Assembly: GCA_036346205.1 (NCBI GenBank)
Contig: JARFJB010001911.1
Coordinates: 1,275,001 to 1,339,000 of the forward strand
Origin: Vesta saturnalis
Lineage: Eukaryota; Arthropoda; Insecta; Coleoptera; Lampyridae
DNA length: 64,000 nt
Direction: 5' to 3'
Shown: one piece after another, positions 1 through 10,657 of the stretch
Numbering within the stretch: position 1 is the stretch's first letter
Layout of the letters: each line of letters begins with the position of its first letter
Position numbers and translations under genes: made by a program
The notes under the pieces: model-generated
The model's input: only the letters and a program-made list of their open reading frames with translations
The model's database searches: none
Told to the model about the DNA's origin: nothing

Positions 1-270
1 TCTTGTTCATGTGGAAAAGTATACATCGGGACCACAAAACGTAGCTTTGATACAAGACGCAAAGAACATATGAGATTTTGTAGATTGGGTCAACCAGAGA
101 GGTCTGCTGTGGCTGACCATGCCCTGAATAATCTAAATCATGACATTCAATTTGGCAATATGGAAATATTGTCAAGACAAACCCATTATTATGTTCGTTT
201 GCAACGTGAAGCTATTGAAATATATAAACACCGAATAATTTTAATAGACAAGAAGAAAATCTCCGTTTAA
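1..270 (+). pseudogene. Penelope-like element, C-terminal GIY-YIG endonuclease domain (5' truncated by window)
   Basis: Frame 1 is open from base 1 to a TAA at 268-270. It reads SCSCGKVYIGTTKRSFDTRR, with the YIG half of the GIY-YIG signature, then RRKEHM, a distal HDIQF and an EAIEIYKH helix. This is the known arrangement of the GIY-YIG nuclease at the C-terminus of Penelope-like retroelements, where it nicks target DNA for integration. The reverse transcriptase would lie upstream, outside the window. The visible ~89 codons have no stop, so this copy may be fairly young, or the upstream part may be broken. The following ~750 bp match other Penelope-like 3' regions in this window. Confidence 0.85.
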
Positions 271-1030
271 ATAGGTTTTGGCATCTTATAATTAAAAAGA
301 GCATAATGATACGCCTTGATTTTGATTTGTTTTCAACTTTTGGTATGTCTAGGTTTTTGCTGTGTTTTCCTAGACCTTGTAGCAAATGCTTTACCAATTA
401 TATGTTAAATTACCACAGCACCATAATTTAACATAAGTAGTTGAAATTAAATTAAAATTAAAAATTACAAAGAACGTTCTGCATTGTGCTTTTCATTGTT
501 AATAACACTTCCAATTATTGATAAAGATGTCTCTTTATTAGATTTAACTGGGTTATTTTATTTGATGTAATGTTTGGATTTGTGAATGCTTCTATCATTT
601 TAAAATTGAAGTTTTTCACAACTTTACACTTACATCATAACTCGATTAAATTTTGTTAAATGTGTTTTTTGGCTGGCAAATTTCATCGTTAGCTTTCGTC
701 GTAGAGAGTGTTCTGGTTTGTCATCTTTGAAGCAGTTTAATAATATTTAATTTTATGACCTAGTTATTCTTTACTAATAAAATAAAAAATTTTAGTTGGC
801 TTTATGTTTCCAAACTGTTATACTAACTAATAGCAGGCTTATGTTTATGTTTTAATTTTTCAAATTTGACAAAATTGTTTACTACATCTTTAACAATTTT
901 AACAAACATTACTACTGACGAAGATAACTGTAAGTGTTATCGAAACGTTTAGATTGTATAATTTAAAGTACACCATTAGAAAATCCCAAAAAGATAAGTA
1001 TTTTATTCTTGTTAATGAATATTTTATTAT
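271..1030 (+). mobile_element. Penelope-like element 3' region (pLTR-like)
   Basis: Non-coding, AT-rich sequence directly after the GIY-YIG stop. The stretch from ~600 (TTTTTCACAACTTTACACTT) to ~960 recurs at 42250-42540 (+) and 39280-39530 (-). The last ~130 bp recur at 8520-8720 (+) and 43150-43330 (-). The shared block ends with CTGACGA, a GATAAC/GTTATC stem and CGAAACGTTTAGATTG. It is annotated as the element's 3' UTR or terminal repeat. The outer boundary near 1030 is estimated from where similarity stops. Confidence 0.7.
916..958 (+). ncRNA. Hammerhead-like ribozyme core in the Penelope-like 3' region
   Basis: The sequence shows CTGACGA, a 6-bp stem GATAAC/GTTATC closed by a short loop, then GAAAC and a possible GTA cleavage triplet. 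Penelope-like elements are known to carry hammerhead motifs. Departures from the consensus are an extra A between CUGANGA and stem II and a weak stem I. Self-cleavage is an inference. Confidence 0.4.
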
Positions 1031-1273
1031 GGAATTTGGGGTGTTTGACAACTGTGAATCCTGCGGTGTAGCCAAATTTGAAAAAAAAATCCTTAATAAA
1101 CTGTTGCCTTGTTTGACATGGAAAAAAAATCATGGAGTACCTTGGAAACGAAAGTTAAATTATGAAAACTTATGCCAGAATACGCTTTTTAACACTTAAT
1201 ATAATAAAAAAAAAGTCGAGATCGGTTGAAAAAACACATTTTACAGAGGTGCTTCCAATTGAAATGGGTGACA

Positions 1274-1276
<3 letters not shown>

Positions 1277-1313
<37 letters not shown>
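1277..1313. repeat. (TA)n microsatellite
   Basis: Uninterrupted TA dinucleotides, about 18 units, directly followed by a tRNA-like head. Confidence 0.97.
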
Positions 1314-1317
<4 letters not shown>

Positions 1318-1385
1318 AATTACTCAGTTGCTCAGTGATAAAGGTGCAGACTTGTAAGTGGAAGGTACCAAGTTCGAATCTGAGA
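1318..1385 (+). other. tRNA-like sequence next to (TA)n; possible SINE head
   Basis: ACTCAGTTGCTCAGTGATAA resembles an RNA polymerase III A box and D arm. AAGTTCGAATCTGAG some 45 nt later is a good B box and T loop. The intervening loop CTTGTAA resembles an anticodon loop. Stem pairing is imperfect, so this is not called a working tRNA gene. Downstream sequence to ~1680 may be the SINE body, but no second copy was recognised. Confidence 0.4.
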
Positions 1386-1689
1386 GTAGTCAAGTGCTTG
1401 AGAAAAAAAAATGAATTCGACTTCAGTGCGAAATTATTGATGAAAGAAGCAGAGTCCTGCTACAAAAGCAAAAACTGTGGATATTTATTCTTTGATATCG
1501 AGGTGGAAGCTCAAGCTTGTCATAAACATGCGCAAGTATAAAACGACGTATGGCAGAATATCGTAGATTAACATGCCACCACTATTGAAAGTGGTAAATT
1601 GTGCAAATATACCAAAAATCGGGGTACTTCCAAAACGGCTTATAGTAAAACATTTTTGATTTATATTTTGCAAAAAAGTAAATGTCGTT

Positions 1690-2860
1690 TATGAGTAATA
1701 TTTATTTATATTTCAAGCAATTCATATAATTGTACATATGAAATACCCACTTAACAAGGTCTACCATATGGCTTAAATAATCGTATCACCTGTGCCGTAT
1801 CATCATCCATGATCATTTTAACATGGAAGGGTTAAAGTTTAATAATTTCCGGGAACAATTCCACATGAGTGCTATCAGTTTGTTACGCATTGATGAGCGT
1901 AACATAGTGGGTAGCTGAGCACACTTATTTGTAAGGCTCATATAGATTAGCTTAATAATTATTTAAACATTAAATTTAATATCTAGAGTATTACAAATGT
2001 TTATTATTGACATCTAATTATTATTTTATTGAAGCATCACTGAGTTGCTTATATTTGTTACAAGAAATATGTGACGTGGATTAATTTATAATTAAACGAG
2101 ATTACAGAAAATATGCGAGTATTTATGTTTACATCCAAGCAACATTTAAACTTATACAAAAAATTGAGATTTATTTAGCTGATTCACTTAGTCTAACTTT
2201 CAACTACGTTTTTTAAATTGAGTATCTTGTATAGATAGTTTTAGAATCCAACTCATAAAGCTATATATTCTCAGTCATTATTAATGTTATGTAAGCATAC
2301 TTTACAAGTTATACAGCTGGAAACTGTCTGATGGGTGTGATTGGTCTAATCATTTTGATTTAACCTAAGGTTGCTTTCAACCCAATATCAAATGGATTTC
2401 GAAGGTGAAAAAATCATAAATAGATGGTCAACTTTGAGTGGATCTTAGAATAACACCGACAATGATTAAGCTCAGAGTGTAAAAGTCAAATGAAGCCGTA
2501 AAAAAGTTAGGTGTGTGATGTGGCGTCGAAGTTGACAATTTAAAAAAAAATGCGTAGTTTGAACACCGTTGGTTTTATTTAATACTGAAAGGACTTTTCT
2601 TTTGCAACTGAAATGTTCCTTCAAATGTATGTATGTTTTTACAATTATTGAGGTTATGTAATATCTCCCTGTAAAAATAGAGACACCTTCCACGTAATTT
2701 TTTTATTCCTCAATGAAATAATGATTTGTAATGGCGTATGGACGAAAAATTACAAAATTTAAAGAAGCCTCTAATGTTTTTGAAAATTGGTCAAAAGAGG
2801 GACTTAATTTTCGTGTAGACTAACACAAACTTCATTTTGGATCCTATTGATTTAGTAGAA
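1690..2860. other. AT-rich intergenic stretch, no feature recognised
   Basis: Both strands have only short frames without family resemblance. No clear repeat copy elsewhere in the window was noticed. Confidence 0.5.
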
Positions 2861-2879
2861 CATTAAACAGTTCTAGATG

Positions 2880-3056
2880 GTCTCGGTGGAATCCTACTTC
2901 TTTGTGCCATCAAATTACATTGGGCCAAGAGAAATTTGGTAATTTTTTTGTTAAACTGGTGTGGTAACTTACATTGACCATCACGATAAACGAAGGTGTT
3001 TCGGAGATCGATGGTAAGCGATCTTTCAACCATGCAAGAAAGCTGTCTTTGTTCAT
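2880..3056 (-). pseudogene. DDE (IS630/Tc1-like) transposase fragment
   Basis: On the minus strand from an ATG at 3054-3056 the frame reads MNKDSFLAWLKDRLP, then SFIVMVNVSYHT. This matches the usual 'IVMDNASYHS' strand with the second catalytic Asp, here replaced by Val. It then decays into stops. The family is the insect DDE_3-type transposase also seen at 17.96-18.84 kb and 23.29-23.64 kb. Only about 60 codons can be followed. The loss of the Asp and the later stops make it a relic. Confidence 0.5.
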
Positions 3057-3828
3057 TTCTCTATGTTGATCAGGATTGTTGATTGTTTAAGTAAACATTA
3101 TGGAATAAAGCCATTATTGTTTCCGGTGTATAAAAATCTTAAACAACTGTAGAAGGATTTTATTTTCTTCACAAATATTAATATTTCTCTTGCGTCCCTT
3201 CGGCGTAGTTTTTCTTAGGCACTGTCATCCTTTCATGGCCTGAATAACATTCCAGTTGTTCACAAATTAATACTAAAGTTCAGAAAATTAATACTAAAAA
3301 AAATTTAACACTTACTGTTTTGAATATTGTCGATTTACTATTCGGATGGTTATGTATACCTCTACGAAAAAGTTTTTGTTATTGTAATTCTGATAATAGT
3401 AATTACCTCTCTCGCTTTTCCGGTTGGTAAGAGCGGATCACAATTCTCTTTTTCTCGTTCAAACCAATGAATAAGGATAGTAAGGTCTTCTGCTGTCTTT
3501 AATAAAGCCGTTGTCTTTTTTTAGGTTGTTTTGCAAGTACCAAGTTTTGAAAAGCATACCACAACGGAACTAATAAAAATTATACAATGTGACTTTCGGG
3601 AAATGGATGTTTTACAAAGTTAATTTACAAGGTAAATTTACTTTACCCTTACAGAAAAAACTGCTAAAACATGCCATTTGAATAAAATGTGGAAAAGTAT
3701 GTCAATCATGGTCATTCTTTTTAATGTAGGTTTCCAGTCTCATCAGAAACTGTGGTCAACGTGCACGGTTGAATCAAATATACCTCACCTGTAATGGCAT
3801 TTTTTATCACTATTAAATTACAGGGTTT

Positions 3829-3965
3829 TTGAATCTAAACTCGTTTTTTTCAAATAACCCCACAAGAAATAGTCGCAGTAGGACAATCCCGAGGGTGCCA
3901 CGGCATGTCACCAAAACGCGAAATCAGGCTTCCATCGGTGTGCGGGCAGTGTGCGCTGTGGCTCT
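3829..3965 (-). pseudogene. Mariner/Tc1-like transposase C-terminal fragment
   Basis: Minus-strand frames give ATAHTARTPMEA, and after a shift LISRFGDMPWHPRDC, followed by a degraded 'DYFLWGYLKK' segment (SCGVI then stop). This is the mariner-type block that normally reads 'GATPHTA...ISRFGDIPWPPRSPDL..DFFLWGYLK', holding the last catalytic Asp. At least two frameshifts are needed. The (TA)n tract at 3979 cuts it off on its N-terminal side. Confidence 0.55.
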
Positions 3966-3976
3966 GTTATGTTGTA

Positions 3977-3978
<2 letters not shown>

Positions 3979-4043
<65 letters not shown>
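3979..4043. repeat. (AT)n microsatellite
   Basis: About 32 AT units, abutting the 5' end of LINE copy 1, which may have inserted in or beside it. Confidence 0.97.
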
Positions 4044-4048
<5 letters not shown>

Positions 4049-7000
4049 ATTTTACAGGTGGTAGGCATGTATACTCCGTGCCAGACGGGGAGGTACCACC
4101 ACCCGTACCATGGGCTCTTAATATTGGGTCTCCGATTTTCTGAGCTCGGTAAGGGCTGCCGGTTACCTTTTCCTTCCTTCTCGCCCTCACTGTCTTCCTA
4201 TCGGATAAAAGTCCCAAAGATGGCTATGGTTTCTAGGGTTATAAATTCCGGACGTAAAATCCTTCCCATTCGGATGTCCGGGAGGGCAGGGCCAAGCGAC
4301 CTCGGTCAGCGAAAGTATCAATTTCTGATTCACTACTGCAACATCCGCGGTATCAGGTCTAATCTTAATGCTATTCACCAACATCTTAAACAATTACAAC
4401 CTGATATTTTGTTTCTATCTGAAACACAAGTCTCCGAGTCACCCGACTTGCAATTTCCATAATACCACCTTCACTCTAACTTTCGATATAAAGGAGGCGT
4501 ATCTGCCTACATCAAGGACAGAATTGCTTGCAAGAGGGTTTCTTCCTTAGACAATAAAAATTTTGACGTGATTTGGTTTAAACATTCTGGTCCTAATTTT
4601 GTGAAATTCTACTGTTGCATCCTAATGACAGTAACTTTCAAGACTTCTTCGATTACCTTAGTATGAAAGTTGACTATCTCCTGTCTCAGTTTCCACTTGC
4701 GATATCTCAATTGTAGGCGATTTCATTGTCATAATTCTAATTGGCTTCAGTTTTCATCTACTACAAATCCTGCTGGTCATAGTGCAGAAACATTTGCTAT
4801 TTCAGTGATCTCACACAAATGATTTCTGAACCCACTAGAATCCCTGATAACCCTAACCATACTCCACATCTTCTAGATCTCTTTCTTACATCAAACCCTC
4901 TTGTTTATAAAACTTCCGTTCTTTCGCATTTAGGTCTTTCCGACCATTGTTTAATAAAATCATTTCTACTGTACCTAATTCCACTGTTGTTCGAAAACCG
5001 ATAGAACCTTGTGGTGTTTAAGTCAGCTCGATGGAGTGATTTACGGATTTCTTTGCAACCTTTCCATGGCGTGAATATTGTTTTAAGTCGTCCTCTTCTT
5101 CGGACATCGCTCTTTCAGTATCTGAAGTCATCCTCATGGGAATGGAGTTATACATTCCCAAAAACAGTACCGTATAGGTCATTCACGTTCCCAACCCTGG
5201 TTCAATATGCGCTGATGCAATATCTTTAAAAATAAATATTACATTAAATGGAAATCTAATAAATCGGTCGACAGTCATGTAGAATACGTTGGTTCTAGAA
5301 ATATCTGCAAAAGTGTCATCACTAAAACTAAAAAGTTGTTCGAACAACGAAAATGCAATGAACTAGCTACATCTCCTTTAGGCAGTCGTAAATTTTGGTC
5401 TTTAGCTAAAGCCATTAGTAAAAACTTTGAACGTCTTCATCCGACGTCTATTGACGGATCTGATTCTGTAGACAAAGCCATGTTTTGTGGATTTGTTTGC
5501 ATCAAACTCGTGTCTCAATGATTCTGGAAAAGATGTGCCCTAGTCAACTCTTCTTCATACGCTATGAACCAATTCATTTTCGGTACAACCTCTTGGAATC
5601 GATCATCAGTAGGCTTGATCTCAATAAGGCGACTGGCCCAGACGGTATCCCAGCTATTGTCTTAAAGAAATGTTCCCCGAACTAGCACCAGTCCTATCTA
5701 AGCTCTATACGATCTCTATGTCTTCTGGGAATTCCTTTATCATGGAAGTTAGCAAATGTTCAACCTATTCCCAAAAAGGCGATAAGACCGATCCTCAAAC
5801 TACCGACCAATTGCCATTACTTCCATTTTGTCTAAAATTATGGAAAAGCCATCAATCAGCAACTGCTCACGTTCCTTGAAACTAACAAACTCCTTAGTGA
5901 CCACCAATATGGGTTTAGGCAAAGTCGTTCAACAGGCGATCTTCTTTCATGTGTGACCCAAGTTTGGAACAATACAGTAGAGCAGTCCGGTGAAACAGTT
6001 GTAGTCGTTTTAGATATCTCAAAGGCATTTGACCAAGTTTGGCATAAGTGTTTACTTTCCAAACTCACCTCGTTTGGGTTAAATGATACGCTCATCAACT
6101 GGTTTCTAGTTTCCTTGATAAAGACGAATACGTGTCGTGGTTGATGGCTTTTTTCAAAGAAGTTAGCATTAACGCGGGCGTACCATAGGGTTCCGTTATA
6201 GCGCCTACACTTTTTCTGCTGTACATAAATGACCTTATTTCTTCAATAATTAACCCCATCCATTGTTTTGCTGACGATAGCACTCTTCACTGTAGTTCAT
6301 CTCAGTTTACTCATAGTGATAATCCACGTTCTATGTCAAATCAAGAAATTAAAGCTGAAATGGCAAATTCAATGAACAAAGACATTCAACGTATTCTCGA
6401 ATGGGGACGCAATAATCTAGTTAAATTTAATGCTAACAAAACTCAGTGTTCCCTTATGTCCGCCAAAAAGATCGATCATTTCCTGTTGTAAGTATGAATG
6501 GCTCGGTTCTTAAGTTTTCAGACTCTATTACTCTGTTGGGTATGACTGTATCTTCAAATCTCTCATGGGTTGACCATCTTCTGTCAGCTACTAAAACAGC
6601 TGCGCGTAAAATAGGTTTTTGTACAGATCTAAGCAGTACTTTACCTCTCGACAACTCCTTCTGCTGTATAAGCCCCAAATTCGGCCTCATATGGAATGTA
6701 ATTCTCACCTTTGGTTTGCTCAATCCGCTCTCGATATCATTGATCGTATTCAAAAGAGAGCGATTAGGCTTATAAATGACCCGTCTTTACCTTCTCACAT
6801 ACAGTCCCTTGAGCATAGAAGGATGGTTTCAGTTCTTTCTTTGTATTATCGTTATTACAACGGCTATTGTACTGCTGAATTATATTCTTTGATACCATCT
6901 CGATACCTTTGCGAGAAATACTCGGTTCGCTAATTCACATCATCAGTATGCAGTACAAATCTCCACTTGTCGTACCAAACGGGCGCAATTCACATTTTTC

Positions 7001-7200
7001 TACACGGCTTCTAAACTATGGAATGATCTCCTAGTTCCTGTTTTCCTCTCACTTATGATATGAGAAAATTTAAGGTAGCTGTTCATAGGCATCTATTGGC
7101 AATTCATTATCCCTCTATCCATCCTCCTAAGTGTTCCTGAGTGCTTTAGCACGATAGGCATAATTTAGCCTGTTCAGGTCCACAATCAAAAAAAAAAAAA
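4044..7200 (+). mobile_element. LINE copy 1: jockey/CR1-type non-LTR retrotransposon, near full length
   Basis: The longest of three copies. The 5' leader at 4056-4310 is GC-richer. The APE endonuclease N-terminus at about 4318-4960 includes YCNIRGIRSNLNAIHQHL and DILFLSETQV. The reverse transcriptase at 5575-6290 has LDLNKATGPDGIPAIVLKK, GFRQSRSTGDL, VVVLDISKAFDQVWH, a VPQGS block with a stop (GVP*GS) and CFADDS, the catalytic FADD. The C-terminal region to 7138 ends ...HPPKCS-stop. The 3' UTR holds TGCTTTAGCACGATAGG and an A13 tail. Many single-base indels and stops break the frame, so it is inactive. Clade assignment rests on the C-terminal block and is tentative. Confidence 0.9.
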
Positions 7201-7202
7201 TA

Positions 7203-7930
7203 TCTTATGTATATACCCCGCATCTGAAGTTGTGGTCGGAGAAATGTATATCCAGTATTTGAATGTAGCGTTGATGGCTCACTATCACCGTTATGCCATC
7301 TCTCTCGAAAAAATACGGCCCTATTACTCCAAACGGAGCAGCTGCTCACCAAATTATGACTCGTCCTGTGTATACGTCACGGGGATTTTGAGTGGCCCAA
7401 TAGCGAAGGTTTTGTTTGTTTACTGAACCATTTAAGTGAAAATGAGCTTCATCGCTCATTAACACTATTGCATTAGGATTATCCTCACACAACACTTGCA
7501 TACTTGCATACCTTTTCGTGGTGTATATTCTTTTAGTTGTTGAACTACCTGCATCTTATATAAATGAAACCTGAAAACGTAAAATTTTCCTCACAGAATC
7601 ACGGCTGACGAGCATGTTTGCGTGCATTTCGCTGTGGACTCCTGATTAATGCTGCTCTAACTATTTCAACAGGCGTTGTTTTCGGACATCCTTACAGTTC
7701 TTGAAGGACCTGGCGACTTCGTGTTTCTGAGTTTCCCTCTTGTTTTGAACGACTCAACAATATGTGTCGGCGTGGAACTGTGCCATGTTGACCAACATTA
7801 AAGTGGAGTTGAACGAGAAAATACGATGCTGTCTCCTCCATTCTTCCATTATTACTCAAATCGCAGTCATCTATGACAGTAATCACGTCACCAACCTCCA
7901 CACCACCACAACCAGCTGAGCACTATCTGA
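7203..7930 (-). pseudogene. Mariner/Tc1-like transposase relic (3' end cut at LINE copy 1)
   Basis: Read on the minus strand, the pieces in order are SPQRNARKHA (helix-turn-helix region), YKMQVVQQLKEYTPRK, CEDNPNAIVLMSDEAHFHLN (first catalytic Asp), SVNKQNLRYWA, and GVIGPYFFERDGITVIVSHQ. These fit one insect mariner-type family in the right order, with at least four frameshifts or stops. The C-terminal third, including the last catalytic residue, is missing where the poly(A) of LINE copy 1 begins. The LINE may have landed in the transposon. Confidence 0.7.
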
Positions 7931-8219
7931 TTTAAAAAACATCCGTTTCCCGTAAGCCGTTCTCTACTTTTACCAATGTTCGTTACGAAAATACCGGATT
8001 TTTTATATGCAATGGTAAAAACACTAGTAAAATGAAGGTTAAAGCACTTATTATTTTAAATATAAATGCACAAATAAAAAAATTTCAATCACTAATGATT
8101 TTTGTACGAACCGGACAAAAAAAGTATACGTATATAATTGTAGAAAATGTAGCATCTTTAAATATTTACAACAGTTAAACAGAATTAACTCAAAATATGT
8201 TTACTCCGTTGCAACACAC

Positions 8220-8282
8220 AGACACACCACACAGACACACAGACAGACACACATACACAAACACACAGACATCCAGACATGA
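8220..8282. repeat. (CACAGACA)-type simple repeat
   Basis: Imperfect CACA/GACA repeats over about 60 bp. Confidence 0.85.
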
Positions 8283-8519
8283 AAAAAGTCGATTGCATAG
8301 CCTTCTATCCCTACATTATAATTAAAATTATTTCATTTCTTTTAATTTTTTAAGTTAGCATCTAGATGTCTATTAACCTTTGTCAGACATGGAGTTTTAA
8401 ACGTCTGTTTGACATAGATTATTGTTTTGGCATTTACAATGTTGCCTATTTTCGTAATGAACTTATTATAAAAGAGGTTTCATAATTATTCTAAAAAATT
8501 AATAAAACACTTATCTTTT

Positions 8520-8720
8520 TTGACAAAATTGTTTACATCTTTAACAATTTTTAACAAATATTACTACGGACGAAGATAACTGTAAGTGTTATCGAAACGT
8601 TTAGATTGTATAATTTAAAATACACCATTAAGAAGCCCAAAAAAGATAAGTATTTTATTATGAGTGTTAATGGTGAAAGTTTACATTTTCATATCCTAAA
8701 AAATTGTTATTAACATTATT
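8520..8720 (+). mobile_element. Penelope-like 3' fragment with hammerhead-like motif
   Basis: Nearly identical to 860-1030. It has the same GATAAC/GTTATC stem and GAAACGTTTAGATTG, followed by AGATAAGTATTTTATTATG. The core starts CGGACGA instead of CTGACGA (motif 8574-8606), so this copy has lost the conserved U. No coding part is attached. Confidence 0.65.
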
Positions 8721-8724
8721 TCCT

Positions 8725-10020
8725 TTCTTTTAATTTCCATTTCGTAGGTTGGAAGGTCGTGTGGTGTTCTATCCATACCAGATATTTATATATTCTTTTA
8801 TAATTAAGTACCCAATAAAATTCGAATCTTTCTTTCGACGATTGTAGGTGTAATTTTCGCACTCAATGTGGTTTAAAGCGAAATCTCTGATACGTAATTT
8901 ACAGTTGGATGCAGCCACGCAGGAATTGTCTTTCATAAATTTTGATATACCCCAGCCGTTCACACCCGTGCTTGCCATGCATAGATGTTTGTTGGTTTTA
9001 ACCTAAAACCGGACCGTGCATAATTCTATATTAGTTTGTGTTTAATTATAATTGCGTGAAAATGTAATTTTTCTGCTTTTCCAGAACAAAATTCTTTCTT
9101 CGTGAATGAAACTAAAGAGGAATAGTTTTTTTTGCGTTGTAAGTATGTACAGGTATTTTAAACGTTTAAAAAAATAATGTATATTCTCTTAAATTGGTGT
9201 GCAACACAGCAGTTTCTTTAATTAAAAAAGGCAAATTTGATATTGAGCATATGAATGAATGAATACTTTCTGTCTATAAAGATCTGGTCACACTACTGTA
9301 TGTTATAGGAGACTTAAAGACAATTTTTATTCGTTTCCAAGATATCAGATTGTAAGGATTTAGTAATTATCCCTTGAATTATTTCCGTAATTCTTAATCC
9401 GGTTCAGTATAATTAAAGCTATCTATGCAGTAAAACTTTGTATTAGCTAATTGTTATTTTACTATAAAGGGTGTACCTCAAATTGCGTATGATATACATA
9501 TGAAAGATGTTATAAAGGTTATGTAGTTTTATACATCTCATGCAATTGTAATTTTTATTTTGGCGTGAATGACAAGTGATAAATTTACAAGGTTATACCA
9601 TCCTACCGATTTGCGATTTTCTTCATTGGTGTATATCCCATTGTTATTTCTTCATTTCACGTAATACTGAAAGGTGCAGTACTCACGTATGTAATAACAT
9701 ATTTCTTTAAAATGTTAATAGGTCAGGTATTTGGGGATGGTAAGATCGTATATACCTATAATAAAATGTAGAGATTAAAGTATGTATGTGTGTTAGATTA
9801 ATTTGTATAATTAATTTAATAGTTGTTAAATTAAACATTATCGATAATGTTGATTATAAATCAAATCACACACTTCATTTTTCACGCACATGTGAAGGTG
9901 ATAGGATTTTGATTGATTCTACCATCATATTTTTTATAAGCGCGCTAGTAACGCATTTTTACTTTGACTTCAGTAAAATAATTCAGTTCGTAAAATATTT
10001 ATAATTGATCTATTCTATAA
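8725..10020. other. AT-rich stretch without recognisable genes
   Basis: A GGGTGTACCTCAAATTGCGT near 9470 looks like a Tc1/mariner-type end, but no partner end was found. Small ORFs at 8769-8978 (-) and 9786-10004 (+) resemble nothing known to me. Confidence 0.4.
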
Positions 10021-10031
10021 AAGTATTTCAT

Positions 10032-10068
10032 TTTTATGTACCTCGAGTTGTACTCGAGGTACATAAAA
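10032..10068. repeat. Perfect 17-bp inverted repeat with 3-nt loop
   Basis: Arms TTTTATGTACCTCGAGT (10032-10048) and its exact complement (10052-10068) flank TGT. It lies 48 bp outside the left target-site duplication of hAT-A, so it is not part of that element. Confidence 0.9.
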
Positions 10069-10462
10069 TGATTACCGATTGTGCGTTATCGTAACATTAT
10101 TTTCTTTCTAGTTATGTTATACTTACGGTGACCATACGTACTTATTTTAGTAGGACAGTACTTTCTTTTCTGCCAGTGTCCTAAGGTCCTTAATAGAAGC
10201 ATGAAGTACACTAAAATGTACTTTCTTTTTCTTGAAGATGCAAATATCGCAAATAGGTATACCAAAATATTTATTTTTATTTAAAAAGAATGCTTATCGG
10301 TGATTCACTGATCATGATGCAATAACGACGTTAAGAAGTTGTTGAGAATGTTCGCGTAGTTTGTTTCCGAACGTTCCAGTCCGCCCTCGATTATCCTAGA
10401 CGCACAGACCAGATGCTCTGCGACTGGAACGTGCGAAAATCGAAGCGAAGTTTAGCGAGCCG

Positions 10463-10472
10463 CATATAAATA
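10463..10472 (+). promoter_or_regulatory. TATA-like box of the hAT-A transposase
   Basis: CATATAAATA in a GC-richer block, about 185 bp upstream of the presumed start codon at 10658. It is the best promoter candidate inside the element. Confidence 0.45.
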
Positions 10473-10657
10473 GCGACAGCGCTCGGACTAAGACTAAACA
10501 AGTTCAATTCTACACGAGTTCTACCGTTCGACAGCAAGCGAACATATTATTTGTTAATTGTTTTGTTGAATGCAGTCTGGTTTTCTGTGCTGGTTTCGCT
10601 TACTAAAAGCAACGTCGTTTGATTTCAGTTACCTACTTGGGCATTATTTGCGTAAAC

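Noticed and set aside
3829..4217. Frames with IYIYIY runs around the AT microsatellites
   Set aside because: (TA)n translation fused to flanking sequence. Only the 3829-3965 minus part has transposase resemblance.
9460..9760. Possible mariner MITE starting GGGTGTACCTCAAATTGCGT
   Set aside because: No complementary right end or second copy could be identified.
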